NCBI RefSeq assembly: GCF_016861605.1
Contig: NZ_BOLM01000016.1
Location: forward strand, 1 to 60,484
DNA length: 60,484 bases
Origin: Levilactobacillus wangkuiensis
GTDB lineage: Bacteria > Bacillota > Bacilli > Lactobacillales > Lactobacillaceae
Direction of reading: 5' to 3'
How positions within the stretch are numbered: position 1 is the stretch's first letter; each line of letters begins with the position of its first letter. Made by a program: the position numbers and the translations under genes. Shown piece after piece: positions 15,301-23,558 of this stretch. The notes under the pieces are model-generated. The model made no database searches and was not told where the DNA came from. It worked only from the letters and a program-made list of their open reading frames with translations.

Positions 15301-17936
15301 ATATCTGCATTCAGCTTCCGAACCAGTGCAACCCTGTTCTTACCACCGGTACGCTCATCACGTTCAATCGCCGTATAGTCGGCTTTGACAGCCGCCAAGT
15401 GCTTTTGATTGTATGACTTTTGTGAATTAAGTGCCTTTTGTGCTGAACCAGCACTAGTTGCACCAATCTTTTCCAAAAAGCTTGCGGCCTTAGTTGATTT
15501 AGAAGTCGACTTATCGACATATCCCGATAATGCTGAGTATGCCTTATTGTACTTAGCGCTATTAGACGTAAGCAGTGAAGACTCGTCCGCCTTAATCTTT
15601 TTGGTCTGCTTTAGGGAAAAATCAGCTGCAGCATTGGCCCAGTCCTTATTTGCCGAACTGACCAGCTGAGTCGCTGTCTGGGTGGCGGTTCGTGCATCCT
15701 TTGGCAAAGAGTCGAAGGGATTGTCCTTCTTAGATTCTTTTCCAGAAGACTTATGCGAGCTGCCACTAGACTTTCCGGAAGGAACATCTTTCCCCGTTAG
15801 AAAATTCCAAGCTGCTCCAACCTTGTTACCAATCCATTCATCAGTCCCAATGCCGCCAAGGAACTGGTTCTTAGCGTTTGAACTGATGCCTTTACCCTTA
15901 GCCGCTTCGGACATGCCTTTCGACTGCCCGGCGATAGCTGAAGGTAAGTGGTCCGCAATGATTGTGACACCAGCGGTTAAAAGACTAGCCTTGGCTAACC
16001 CGCCAACTAGACCCTTCCCCTTAGAAAGTAAGCCTCCACCAGCAGAGGCCCCAGAGGTGGCAGTACTTGCCGCTCCCTCAGATTCTGCTAATGCCGTTGA
16101 TGACGCCGCTAATGCATCTTGGGAAACGGCTAAGCCTTTAATAAGTTTAGCCGTATTGATGGCAGCGCTCCCCAGCGTCGTGATGACACTAACGACCTTT
16201 GCCGCTGGTGCCAGCGCCGCCACCGTGATGGCTGTCCACGTCAACATGGTCTTTTGTGACTTATCGAGTTTGCCGAACTTCTCCAGCAAGCCCCCCATAC
16301 CAATTGCCAGTTTAGTAATCGACGGAAGGACAGTTTGCGCAAAAGTGATAGCTAAACCCGAGGCTGCCTGTTTGAATTTGTTAATTTGGTTTTGAGCAGA
16401 CTGCATGTTCTTGGCAGACAGCTTGCCGGTATAGTCATTATTAGCTGAATCCTTGACCTTCTCGTTTAACTTGCCAAGCTGATCAGCATTCTCAGCTAAA
16501 ATGGCCCCGGCTTGTTGCCCCGTCGCCCCGAACAAATTATGAAATACGGAGGCCTTTTCAGTCGCTCCTAGCTTGGCACTATGCTTTTGAATCAGGCTAA
16601 ACGTGTCAGCCATAGACTTCATATCACCATTTTTCTTGGTGAAATCTTTGGTTGAAAGTCCCAATTTATCAAGCGCACCTTGTGCTGCTTTTGAAGGCGA
16701 CTGTAAACTGGTCAGCGTCTTACGTAACCCAGTCCCAGCTTTATCAGCTTCAAGACCGTTGTTAGATAAAATACCGATTGCGCTGGAAGTTTCGGACAGG
16801 CTTAATCCAGCTTGCTTAGCACTGACACCAGAATAACTAAGAGCAATCCCCATCGAATGGAAGTCCGTCGCCGTCAAATCGGCGGCATATGCCATCTCAT
16901 TGGTGACCTTTTTAGTGTTTCGGATCATGCCAGAAGTTGAATTTGCCCGCATCCCAAAGGACTCTAAGGCTGCTGTTGAGTCATGCACAACGTCTGAGAA
17001 ACTGTCCCCAGAAGCTACAGATGCCTTTAGCATGGACTTCATAGAACCAAGAGACTGCTCAGAGGTGTAACCACGCTTGGTTAGCTCTTGATACCCCTCA
17101 GCAATTGACTTTTGGGACTTGCCATACTGGATAGAGTATTTAGCACCATCAGCCTGCATTTGCTTAGTGGCCTTAAGTGAAGTTCTGGCACTCTCACCGC
17201 CGGTCGTCAGCAAGTTATTGGTGACCTTATACTCATGCTGAAGCTCAATGGCCTTCTTAGCTCCATAGACAAACGCTGCACCGACACCTAGACTCAATGC
17301 CTTGGTCTTATCATAAACACGGTTAGCAGACTCAGACGCCGTCTTCATGGACTTCTGTGCCCGATTGAATCCGTTGAGTTCGTTAGAAGTCTTAGCCATC
17401 TGTAGGCCCAGATCATTAACACGCTTTCGCTGTGCCTGATAGGCCTCTGAAGTTGAGCCACTAGCTGTCTTTACACGCTGAAGCTGAGTTACCTCTTTGC
17501 CGTACTGAGTCTGTAGGCTCGCGTATGTACCGCGCAGTGATCGAATATGGTCACTGTTGGCAGCATGTGCATGACCTTGGACCTTCAGCATCTCCGTATA
17601 GGAAGCGTCAGCCTTTTTGGTTAGCTCAATAGTACGTTGAGAGGATTTAAGAGCCGTCTCGTATTCCTTGACCTGCTCTTTAAGCTTGGCCCTATCTTGC
17701 GCAGACTCTCGATCCTGTCGTCCAGAATTGCGTTGGGCCTCGGTATAAGACTTGGTAGCTGATGTAGACTCTCGCTGAGCAGCTGCTGAAGCTCGTTGAC
17801 TGGCTGAGAAACTGGCACTTGCCGTTGTTGCCGACTTAGTTGCCGTTTCTAGTGTTTTGACGCTACCTTCCGCAGACCGTAGTCCACTATCATCCACTTT
17901 CCAGTCGATATCGATTGTCGTGTGCTTGATTGCCAT
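12396..17936 (-). CDS. Tape measure protein with M23 peptidase and transglycosylase domains
   Basis: 1846 residues, setting the tail length. Residues 1-220 are coiled-coil; 220-560 hold the phage_tail_TMP core; hydrophobic stretches occur at about 560-700. Near the C-terminus an M23 metallopeptidase is visible (HDGVDFSG at about 1483, HVHIG at about 1569; zinc ligands expected at H and D of HxxxD and at HxH). A lytic transglycosylase (Glu in PESGW at about 1675, ending GWY near 1741) follows. Two wall-degrading domains suggest the tape measure opens the wall during injection. Two copies of a GENG/GEKG-S/P-E motif lie in the C-terminal half. Confidence 0.95.
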   Translation of the reverse strand: MAIKHTTIDIDWKVDDSGLRSAEGSVKTLETATKSATTASASFSASQRASAAAQRESTSATKSYTEAQRNSGRQDRESAQDRAKLKEQVKEYETALKSSQRTIELTKKADASYTEMLKVQGHAHAANSDHIRSLRGTYASLQTQYGKEVTQLQRVKTASGSTSEAYQAQRKRVNDLGLQMAKTSNELNGFNRAQKSMKTASESANRVYDKTKALSLGVGAAFVYGAKKAIELQHEYKVTNNLLTTGGESARTSLKATKQMQADGAKYSIQYGKSQKSIAEGYQELTKRGYTSEQSLGSMKSMLKASVASGDSFSDVVHDSTAALESFGMRANSTSGMIRNTKKVTNEMAYAADLTATDFHSMGIALSYSGVSAKQAGLSLSETSSAIGILSNNGLEADKAGTGLRKTLTSLQSPSKAAQGALDKLGLSTKDFTKKNGDMKSMADTFSLIQKHSAKLGATEKASVFHNLFGATGQQAGAILAENADQLGKLNEKVKDSANNDYTGKLSAKNMQSAQNQINKFKQAASGLAITFAQTVLPSITKLAIGMGGLLEKFGKLDKSQKTMLTWTAITVAALAPAAKVVSVITTLGSAAINTAKLIKGLAVSQDALAASSTALAESEGAASTATSGASAGGGLLSKGKGLVGGLAKASLLTAGVTIIADHLPSAIAGQSKGMSEAAKGKGISSNAKNQFLGGIGTDEWIGNKVGAAWNFLTGKDVPSGKSSGSSHKSSGKESKKDNPFDSLPKDARTATQTATQLVSSANKDWANAAADFSLKQTKKIKADESSLLTSNSAKYNKAYSALSGYVDKSTSKSTKAASFLEKIGATSAGSAQKALNSQKSYNQKHLAAVKADYTAIERDERTGGKNRVALVRKLNADILKLTDKGNQKQQSLLRSLNSRTIKLTTKQYNSVIRQSAKSYRLTKSNAKKAYTAQVSSAKDRYDQTLKSAKQLYGVHSVEYKRIKGYAQKQYDKTTSAAHDQYKKTVHWAEKQRDAVVQAAADAAGGINGIMGVMSNNLETMLNQNSSATGAKHQKPVSNTKSIKNNYNPGNKLAKAAGKTYMGSGITVNQGLPGKATGGAIRKTGMAMVGENGSEVLQRGKKFSVVGDRGAQLLQVRSGDRIYSHADVAKMSRGSFGQRLPNFAAGTTQLTSFAAGSWSTMPGLSKKTSKDSISESKKMSKSVTKNYGDMSKKSASSLKRLNKKNASLWHDTRTDAESETTKLHKQAVKKFDDVKDDTVASLKSMHKQFNSVTTDLVSDFGSIFGKLKGQAHDGMAGAISSMNSGISSIDTTLAQFGGNKSVLKPIHYATGSKGPIASDQLAVLNDATSGPRQELVARGSQLLKPIGKDVITPLKKGDEVFNGSQVENAKPYLPHFKKGTGASDDKLISLASKNHKNPDAAWKRDFDDKTTKSKGSDLKRGLATTAKGATDSVGPNWYKAGWNVINDAINGGSGAGGNWAHSPGLTKKDGFGTSRAQYYGAGAAHDGVDFSGPLGSAIRAIHGGTVSRIGGVGISDLGKVIIVKSDDGFQEIYQEFGGMGNIKVGVGDTIKTGQRIATLGKLVGTGSGSHVHIGVTKGNPLKKNMLSTSGWYDVTKMHGKSSGVEKSKSKDTGVEKLFKREIGKSALSWISKRLHVDDDSGSDGTSAAPSGSHKHWLEQAGIPASQFAAYNSIITPESGWNPTIHNPSSSAYGIPQALPGSKMASAGSDWKTNPITQLKWMKSYVNGRYGGIDKALAFRKVHGWYAKGGRPKVGEWSIVGEKGPELFKPDSAGTIYPHEKSKQIANQSIPSNSRHSSKPKIDFHPTIHVNITGDASGNVTKQQVMKWVKEAMGESFEQLQDLLGGA

Positions 17937-17950
17937 ACTTTTTTACCTCG

Positions 17951-18121
17951 CTATTCTTCTGGGTCCATTCCTTGCATCAACTCAAATTTTTTATCGGCTT
18001 GATAGTTAAACATTTCTAGTTCATCAAAGGTCGCCAACTCAACCTCTTCGCGCGTAGCAATCCCCATCTCAACCGGCCACTCATACTGCCGATTATTCCG
18101 ATAGGCAAGCTCCAATTGCAT
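17951..18121 (-). CDS. Second tail-assembly chaperone frame (gpGT-type extension)
   Basis: From the ATG at 18121 it encodes 56 acidic residues (RNNRQYEWPVEMG, then EEVELATFDELEMFNYQAD). The same frame stays open upstream across the end of the first chaperone gene (stop at 18132-18134), as in phages that make a G and a G-T fusion by frameshifting. The ATG has AAAAGG only one base away, which is a poor ribosome site and favours expression as a fusion. The frame offset requires a +1 or -2 shift, not the usual -1. Confidence 0.65.
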   Translation of the reverse strand: MQLELAYRNNRQYEWPVEMGIATREEVELATFDELEMFNYQADKKFELMQGMDPEE

Positions 18122-18131
18122 TCCTTTTCGA

Positions 18132-18506
18132 TTACTTTTGCAACCATTTGCCAAGAAACCGATCAGCTTCGTCCATGACCTCACCATAGCCGTCATGTTC
18201 GTCCCAGTAATCCCAATCCGTCTTAGGTTCCACAATTACCGTTTTCATAAGGCCTTCATTGTACGTGGTATTATCAATAACTCCGTTCCCCAGGCGCGCA
18301 AAGTCTACGAGGTTATGGGCCTTCTTTAAACCAGGGAAAAAGAACGTGTAGTCTTTGGGGCCATCGTAATCATCAACCGTGATGGTTTCAGTCTTACCCA
18401 TTCGCTTAAGCGGCATCCGTTCCACTTCATCACGCTTTTGCCGCGCCTTCGCAACCTCACTAGTTGCCTTGGTGTCTTGAGATACAGTCTTTTTTGCTAC
18501 AGTCAT
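18132..18506 (-). CDS. Tail-assembly chaperone (gpG-like)
   Basis: 124 residues, between tube and tape measure, which is the fixed position of chaperone genes. The N-terminus is Lys/Arg-rich; the core (TFFFPGLKKAHNLVDFARLG) and the acidic C-terminus fit myophage chaperones. It ends TTG CAA AAG TAA, and a second frame is open across this end (see 17951-18121). These proteins coat the tape measure before tube polymerisation and are not in the virion. Confidence 0.75.
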   Translation of the reverse strand: MTVAKKTVSQDTKATSEVAKARQKRDEVERMPLKRMGKTETITVDDYDGPKDYTFFFPGLKKAHNLVDFARLGNGVIDNTTYNEGLMKTVIVEPKTDWDYWDEHDGYGEVMDEADRFLGKWLQK

Positions 18507-18543
18507 TTGTAATCACCCTTTATATAAATTTTTGGTACAAAAA

Positions 18544-18570
18544 ACGCTCAGGGAGTCGAACCCTAAGCGT
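18544..18570 (-). terminator. Terminator after the tail-tube gene, with a T-arm-like hairpin
   Basis: Minus strand: ACGCTTAGGG, loop TTCGACT, CCCTGAGCGT, then TTTTTTG. A 10-bp stem and T-run give a good intrinsic terminator. It would reduce transcription past the abundant tube gene. The loop and closing pairs are the same as a tRNA T-arm. Confidence 0.8.
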
Positions 18571-18576
18571 CTAGTT

Positions 18577-18975
18577 TTATTCGTTCATTTCATCGTTGTA
18601 GTCAATGCACAAGATTACCCATGCTTTAACGCCGGTCTTGGTCCCCGCACCAAATGATGGTACCTTTTGGATTTTGGCCTGATTTGAGTAAACCCGTTCG
18701 TGTGGCGTCGTAACACTCAACGTAAATTCTTTATGAGCATTAGCGAGAGCCATCAACTTAAGGTTTGCTGGTGAACCAGCAGACAAGTTAATCGTGATAG
18801 TTCCATGAATATCATTATTTGTACTAAAAACACCCCAGCCTTGAGCATCAACATCATAATCTTCAGAGTTGTTGGCTCGTTCGCCTGAGACCATGTCTCC
18901 GGGCTGATATCCATACATGGGTTCACTATCAGCAATGACCTTGACATCAGTTGCATCGTAATTCCATTTAGCCAT
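18577..18975 (-). CDS. Tail tube protein (DUF3277 type)
   Basis: 132 residues. It matches the DUF3277 tube family in length and pattern (TDVKVIADSEPMYGYQPGD, GTITINLSAGSPAN). It forms the inner tube of the contractile tail. Directly downstream of the sheath and followed by a terminator, as expected for a protein made in large amounts. Confidence 0.85.
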   Translation of the reverse strand: MAKWNYDATDVKVIADSEPMYGYQPGDMVSGERANNSEDYDVDAQGWGVFSTNNDIHGTITINLSAGSPANLKLMALANAHKEFTLSVTTPHERVYSNQAKIQKVPSFGAGTKTGVKAWVILCIDYNDEMNE

Positions 18976-18989
18976 TATTTATCACCCCT

Positions 18990-20027
18990 TTAGTATGGAA
19001 AATCGAGAGTACCGCCGACCTTCATACCATGCACAGCATCGGCAGGCGTGTAAGACCAGTGAATCCCGTTATATTGACGGTTCTTGATATCCTCAACAGA
19101 CAGGTCGGCATACTTATCAGCCGTAACTGAATAGTCCGCTGCCTTAGTTGTGGCATTGTAAGCAATAATCCCGTTGGCATAGGCCGTAGAGAGAACCTTC
19201 TCAACAACTGCTTGGAGTTGAGCAAATCCAAGATCGTCGAAAGTAATCTTATCTTGCGTGTTCAACAAATCTTGAAGAGATGATTCGATGTTGACCTTGA
19301 CCCAATCACTGCCGTGTAAGACATCAATCCAGTCTCCTGAAGCTGTCCATCCGTTAGAGCTAACGGCCTTTTTCCCCTTGACTACATAGCAAATACCATG
19401 AGCCGCCTCAATTGCTGCATACTCGGGATAAGATAAGTCGTCAGTTTCAACGCCCACTAAATCGCCCTTACCTTTCCACGTCACAGAGCCGACTGTCTGG
19501 TTAGCTACTCGACCTAAAAAGGCCACTGGAAAGTTATCCGTCGTGGCCTTATGAATGAGGTTAATGGTCCGCTTATTGGTGTAAGCCTTCGCTGCGTCTG
19601 GCGTGGTGAACTCCGCAACTAAGAACTTAAAGTTCTGTTCTTCGATGTAGTTGCTCAGTTCCAACTGATCTGCGTCATTGTCACCGATAACAACGGCGAA
19701 ATGCCAGACACTAAAGAAGTAAGCAGCAGCGGCCGCAGAAATCCCACCAGTCGTTGACTTCGTGTTAGCATCAGTCGTGGACGCTGTGTAGGTGATCACT
19801 TCAATCGTGGTTCCTGCATTTGGTTGTGCGTAGTATGCTGATGCCACCTTATAGATGTCAGTGCCTTCCGCGTAGTCAGCTGCTAAGGCGTCCAAGCTTG
19901 AATACACTTGGTCCTTCTGGGTATCACCTTTAATAAAAAGTCCCGGGACCCCTAAGCCAACAGGGATTACCGGGTGGTTGACATCGATCGTAACAGTGAT
20001 GTCACCAATCTTCGTAGCTACAGTCAT
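18990..20027 (-). CDS. Tail sheath protein (DUF3383 family)
   Basis: 345 residues with the DUF3383 features: N-terminal GVPGLFIKGD, SLDALAADY, and a C-terminus with IKNRQYNGIHWSYTPADAVHG. DUF3383 is a short form of myophage sheath proteins. This and the gpJ homologue show that the phage had a contractile tail. Confidence 0.88.
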   Translation of the reverse strand: MTVATKIGDITVTIDVNHPVIPVGLGVPGLFIKGDTQKDQVYSSLDALAADYAEGTDIYKVASAYYAQPNAGTTIEVITYTASTTDANTKSTTGGISAAAAAYFFSVWHFAVVIGDNDADQLELSNYIEEQNFKFLVAEFTTPDAAKAYTNKRTINLIHKATTDNFPVAFLGRVANQTVGSVTWKGKGDLVGVETDDLSYPEYAAIEAAHGICYVVKGKKAVSSNGWTASGDWIDVLHGSDWVKVNIESSLQDLLNTQDKITFDDLGFAQLQAVVEKVLSTAYANGIIAYNATTKAADYSVTADKYADLSVEDIKNRQYNGIHWSYTPADAVHGMKVGGTLDFPY

Positions 20028-20039
20028 TTAGCTACCTCC

Positions 20040-20510
20040 TTAATTTGTATTGTCTAAGTTAATCTTATCGATGGTTGGAATATCTTCATGGAAGCCATCC
20101 ACTACTCGAAGGTGTAAATCAAACCCAACGCGCCGTTCATAATTGACGGACTGAAAAACGCTTCGGTTGTCGAAAGAATCAACATCGGCAATGACGATAT
20201 CGTGATCCGTTCGAAGTTTGCGACGCACGTTATCAGATTTGAGATTCTTAAAGAGCTTCATAGCGAGGTCTTGAGCCTTAATGCCGTTGTCACTACAGCA
20301 AGTCATTGAGACCGTCAAATCGAACATCTCGCCGTTATTCATTTGCTCCATGTCCTTGATGTAAGGCGTAGTGATCTTATAAGTGAAGAAAGGGTAAGCC
20401 CGCTGTGGGCCAGAAAAGTCATGCTCAACTAAGTCACATCCCACTAAAGACTTAACTTCATCTATTAGAACGTCGGCTAGTTCTCCATACTCAAAAGAAC
20501 CGTCAGTCAT
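20040..20510 (-). CDS. Neck/tail terminator protein (gp12-like, LIC_12616 family)
   Basis: 156 residues, directly upstream of the sheath gene. Pattern AYPFFTYKITTPY and VSMTCCSDNG, then the helix AQDLAMKLFKNLKSD, typical of the phage neck terminator family. It stops tail growth and joins the neck. The start lies within the end of the preceding gene. Confidence 0.78.
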   Translation of the reverse strand: MTDGSFEYGELADVLIDEVKSLVGCDLVEHDFSGPQRAYPFFTYKITTPYIKDMEQMNNGEMFDLTVSMTCCSDNGIKAQDLAMKLFKNLKSDNVRRKLRTDHDIVIADVDSFDNRSVFQSVNYERRVGFDLHLRVVDGFHEDIPTIDKINLDNTN

Positions 20511-20877
20511 GGTTACTTACCCCCTTCAGGTCGTACTCGTGCACGTCAGAGTAATCCGTATAATCCCGCTCGTGGTCAACAACGTATTTTCGACCGGTTC
20601 GCTTGTTTTCAACAACTGTTCCCTCAGGCGCCTCCATCGTTGAATACCAAACGGCATCATAAGACTGCGTTTCCCCACCCGCATTATGCTGAACCTCCAT
20701 GCTGTACAGTGATGTCTTGGATGGCACCACCAGTGGCTCACTGACCTCAACTGGTGGCGTCTCAGAGTCCTTAACCCAAGTTCCATGCTCTAAGTGACCA
20801 CCCTCACCATTGGCAGGTAGATACACTAGCAGTGGGATTCCAAATTCCACTAGCATGTCGGCAAACTCTTCATACAT
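20503..20877 (-). CDS. Probable head-closure (stopper) protein
   Basis: 124 residues from ATG 20877 (the preceding TTG is ignored), overlapping the upstream stop by one base. Beta-rich with central KRTGRKYVVDHERDYTDY. The sequence alone is not diagnostic. The role follows from its place among connector and neck genes. Confidence 0.6.
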   Translation of the reverse strand: MYEEFADMLVEFGIPLLVYLPANGEGGHLEHGTWVKDSETPPVEVSEPLVVPSKTSLYSMEVQHNAGGETQSYDAVWYSTMEAPEGTVVENKRTGRKYVVDHERDYTDYSDVHEYDLKGVSNHD

Positions 20878-21476
20878 CAAACGTTCACCACCTTATATCT
20901 CACAGCATCAATAAGATGACCTGTATCTTCCAGTGGTGAGTTAGAACCTTTACGAGCAATAGTTATGGGAGAATTGGCAGGTGATTCAATGGAGCGTATT
21001 TTTTGCACGATACTCCGTTGAATGCGATTACCTAAAGATTCCATGATTTTTCTAGCTGTAATACCGCTATCACCCATTCCCAGCTCGATAACTTGATCAA
21101 CAAGATACTCAACCCAATCATCAACATTTTCGTCAAAGGTAGACCGAATAAAGGATCGCTCTGGGATATGAACTTTCTTAGCCAGATAGAACATTGGGAT
21201 AAGTCCACCTTTACCATCACTGACAGCAAGAATATTTTTATCCTTAGGTCGAAAAAGTCCCTCAATATCTCGTGCCTTGGCTCCCTTTGGCGCATTCTCG
21301 GTGGGAATCGTCAACCATTTGCCGTTTTTCGGTTCAATATCAGCGCCATACTCGTTGGCGGACGCAATCATTTGCATAAACGACCCGTCCTCACCAAATA
21401 TCCCAACCTGCAACTGTAGATGACTTAACTCTGCCATCTCTCTTTCGACATCTGGGATTCTGTCAAAATCTTCCAT
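20877..21476 (-). CDS. HK97 gp10-like neck/minor structural protein
   Basis: 199 residues, ATG 21476 sharing its A with the upstream TGA. Pattern of gp10-like proteins: LQVGIFGEDGSF, ANEYGADI, IPERSFIRSTFD. Its location between connector and neck genes fits a tail-completion role. Confidence 0.72.
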   Translation of the reverse strand: MEDFDRIPDVEREMAELSHLQLQVGIFGEDGSFMQMIASANEYGADIEPKNGKWLTIPTENAPKGAKARDIEGLFRPKDKNILAVSDGKGGLIPMFYLAKKVHIPERSFIRSTFDENVDDWVEYLVDQVIELGMGDSGITARKIMESLGNRIQRSIVQKIRSIESPANSPITIARKGSNSPLEDTGHLIDAVRYKVVNV

Positions 21477-21802
21477 CAAATCACCACAATTCTGAGGGGG
21501 CCACCATCACCGAACTGGCTCAACAAGTATTTGTACCGGTCGGCCCAAGCGTTGACACCCTTGAAATATTGCTTCTTCAAATCCCCAACTTGCTTCAGAG
21601 AAACACGATCATCCTCACGACTGATCAGACTCGCTGCTAGATAACGGCATGCTTGCTCCTGATACTGTGCGGGGAAGCCGCGGTTCTGAACCTCGGTCCA
21701 AGCGTCATCAATCGCGAGTTGAATAGTATCATCGCTTACCTTCGATAAATCCGACCGAATCAATCGAACATTCTGGATGGTGCTCTTATCCGCTTCATCC
21801 AC
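21476..21802 (-). CDS. Head-tail connector protein (DUF4054 type)
   Basis: 108 residues, GTG start. An all-helical protein with SDDTIQLAIDDAWTEVQNRGF and QEQACRYLAASLISRE, as in gp6/gp15-type adaptors that ring the portal. It follows the capsid gene and precedes the neck genes. Confidence 0.78.
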   Translation of the reverse strand: MDEADKSTIQNVRLIRSDLSKVSDDTIQLAIDDAWTEVQNRGFPAQYQEQACRYLAASLISREDDRVSLKQVGDLKKQYFKGVNAWADRYKYLLSQFGDGGPLRIVVI

Positions 21803-21813
21803 TTAGACCACCT

Positions 21814-22176
21814 CTATTCATCTTCTGGGGTCTTCAATTCAGCAATCCGAGCCTTCAACGTGTCCACCATCTTCTTACGACCGGCACCGCGTTGTTCATC
21901 GGCTAACCACTTGGTCAGTGTCTCAACCGATACGGTGTCCGCAATCTCAGGCAGTGCTTGGTCAAGGGTCATGTCAGTAACGCTTTGCACGTCCTTGCCA
22001 CCTTTACCTTCAACAGCAGATAAGGTGCCCTTTTCAATTAAAAAAGCATTCAACTTGTTCGACTTGATAGCCGCGTTGAATGCTTCGGATTGCTTCTTGG
22101 TGAGTTGGTTAGAACCGGGGACCAGTTGCACCCCACCAACGTTGTGAATGAATTTACCCTTATTTTTAACTAACAT
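21814..22176 (-). CDS. Capsid-proximal hypothetical protein
   Basis: 120 residues. The N-terminus is a small beta motif (FIHNVGGVQLVPGSNQLTKKQ); the C-terminus is helical (TLTKWLADEQRGAGRKKMVDTLKARI) and resembles a Rho-N/HeH type helix-extended fold. Located directly after the major capsid gene, as in many related phages. Function unknown. Confidence 0.65.
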   Translation of the reverse strand: MLVKNKGKFIHNVGGVQLVPGSNQLTKKQSEAFNAAIKSNKLNAFLIEKGTLSAVEGKGGKDVQSVTDMTLDQALPEIADTVSVETLTKWLADEQRGAGRKKMVDTLKARIAELKTPEDE

Positions 22177-22186
22177 GGCGTCCTCC

Positions 22187-23065
22187 TTAAATTCCTGACA
22201 GCTTAACGATGGCGTACGGCGTCTTGATTACCAGGCCACCGGTCCGTTCATCATAAGGCACAATCGTGTTAGGATAGTGCGCTTCTTGTGGGAACTGCGT
22301 GACGTCACGAGGGAGCAAAAAACCGCCAGTCTGTGCCGTGGAATCAAAGATCATCGCACATTCTGAGTTATCCAACCCCTTACCAACTAAAGCAGAGGTT
22401 GTTTCGATGGAATTAAACCAGCCGGCGGCCTTGATGACTTCCAGAATGGTACGAGAGTCGTAGTCACTGTAGCGTGAGTTCAAGGACTCATACTGAGCTG
22501 GTGCTAAGACTAGCTTCAACCGTGCTTGATTGAACCCTGGAATTACAGTGATTAAGGACTTAGCCTTACGCAAAGTCTCTTGCATCTCTGCCCCAGTAGA
22601 TTCTGAAAACTTCTTGTCAGCGTTCATTGCCTGAATACCTTCAAGGTTTGTCAGACCAGTGATACCAACCTTTGATTCCCCGTTGAAGATGATGTCATTT
22701 TCCTTTTCAGAGATTGCCCGGCGGACCGTTTCAGCTTTATCCGTTTGAAGCGGTTGTCCGGCCATTTGAGCGGCAAATACTTCCTGATACGTGAAGTGAA
22801 TACCAGCGGCAATGGTGTAGATTGGCTGATAAGATCGCTTAACGTCTTCGTCGACCATTGGCAAATCATCGGCCCCGTTGGCAATAACCTTGGCAGCACC
22901 GTGCCGGGTCATCAGGCTGTACCCGTAGGTCTCTGCCCCGGGATTTACCCCCGGAATTGTCGGAAACAGTGACCGACCAATCAATTCTTCTTGTGGTGCC
23001 TTAAGCACCGTCTTTTCCATCGCGATTAAGTCGCGATTTTCAATCATCGCTAATTCTTGTGGCAT
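22187..23065 (-). CDS. Major capsid protein (DUF2184 family)
   Basis: 292 residues, AAGGAGG start site. Pattern ELIGRSLFPTIPGVNPGAET, FTYQEVFAAQ, and the C-terminal DERTGGLVIKTPYAIVKLSGI, characteristic of the DUF2184 major capsid family (HK97 fold). No large cleaved N-terminal domain: scaffolding is supplied by the protease/scaffold fusion upstream. Confidence 0.9.
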   Translation of the reverse strand: MPQELAMIENRDLIAMEKTVLKAPQEELIGRSLFPTIPGVNPGAETYGYSLMTRHGAAKVIANGADDLPMVDEDVKRSYQPIYTIAAGIHFTYQEVFAAQMAGQPLQTDKAETVRRAISEKENDIIFNGESKVGITGLTNLEGIQAMNADKKFSESTGAEMQETLRKAKSLITVIPGFNQARLKLVLAPAQYESLNSRYSDYDSRTILEVIKAAGWFNSIETTSALVGKGLDNSECAMIFDSTAQTGGFLLPRDVTQFPQEAHYPNTIVPYDERTGGLVIKTPYAIVKLSGI

Positions 23066-23079
23066 CTACTGTCGCCTCC

Positions 23080-23544
23080 TTATGGCAAGTTAATTTGAAG
23101 TTGGGCCGTTGAGCCCGCAGTGGCGTCGTCGGCAACAAACTTACCCGCCGTCTTAAACGTCCCCACAATCGTGTCAGCGCCTGCGGCTGGCTTGAAGTTC
23201 CCAGTCGTTCCGTCAACAGCAGCTGGTTGACCTTCCGTAACATCGGCCGTGATGGCAACGTTGATGGTCCCCTTACGCAAAACAGGAACCATTTGCTTAG
23301 CCTTGTACTTAGACGTTTGTGGTGAATCATCCAAGTTATCGACGTAGTCCTTGGCTACTGCAACGCCATAGAACTTACCATCACTAACGGTCGTAACAGC
23401 CCCCGAACTCATTTGAACGGCGGCCCCGGCAGCTACTACTCCTGCAGCAACCGCTGAGTCAACTTCTGTATGCCGAATGTCGGCAATCTTGCCCAACCCA
23501 ATGTTGGGGTCCATGTACATTTGTGGTCGTGGAATTAATCCCAT
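23080..23544 (-). CDS. Structural cement protein (gp24-like)
   Basis: 154 residues, Ala/Val/Gly-rich beta protein (VDSAVAAGVVAAGAAVQMSSG, then VPVLRKGTINV). This is the gp24-like cement protein found next to DUF2184 capsid genes; it stabilises the head shell. Confidence 0.8.
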   Translation of the reverse strand: MGLIPRPQMYMDPNIGLGKIADIRHTEVDSAVAAGVVAAGAAVQMSSGAVTTVSDGKFYGVAVAKDYVDNLDDSPQTSKYKAKQMVPVLRKGTINVAITADVTEGQPAAVDGTTGNFKPAAGADTIVGTFKTAGKFVADDATAGSTAQLQINLP

Positions 23545-23558
23545 GAGTTATCCCTCCT

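Noticed and set aside
15682..16395. 237-codon open frame on the plus strand
   Set aside because: Exactly opposite to the tape measure gene, no ribosome site, composition of a reverse-strand shadow.
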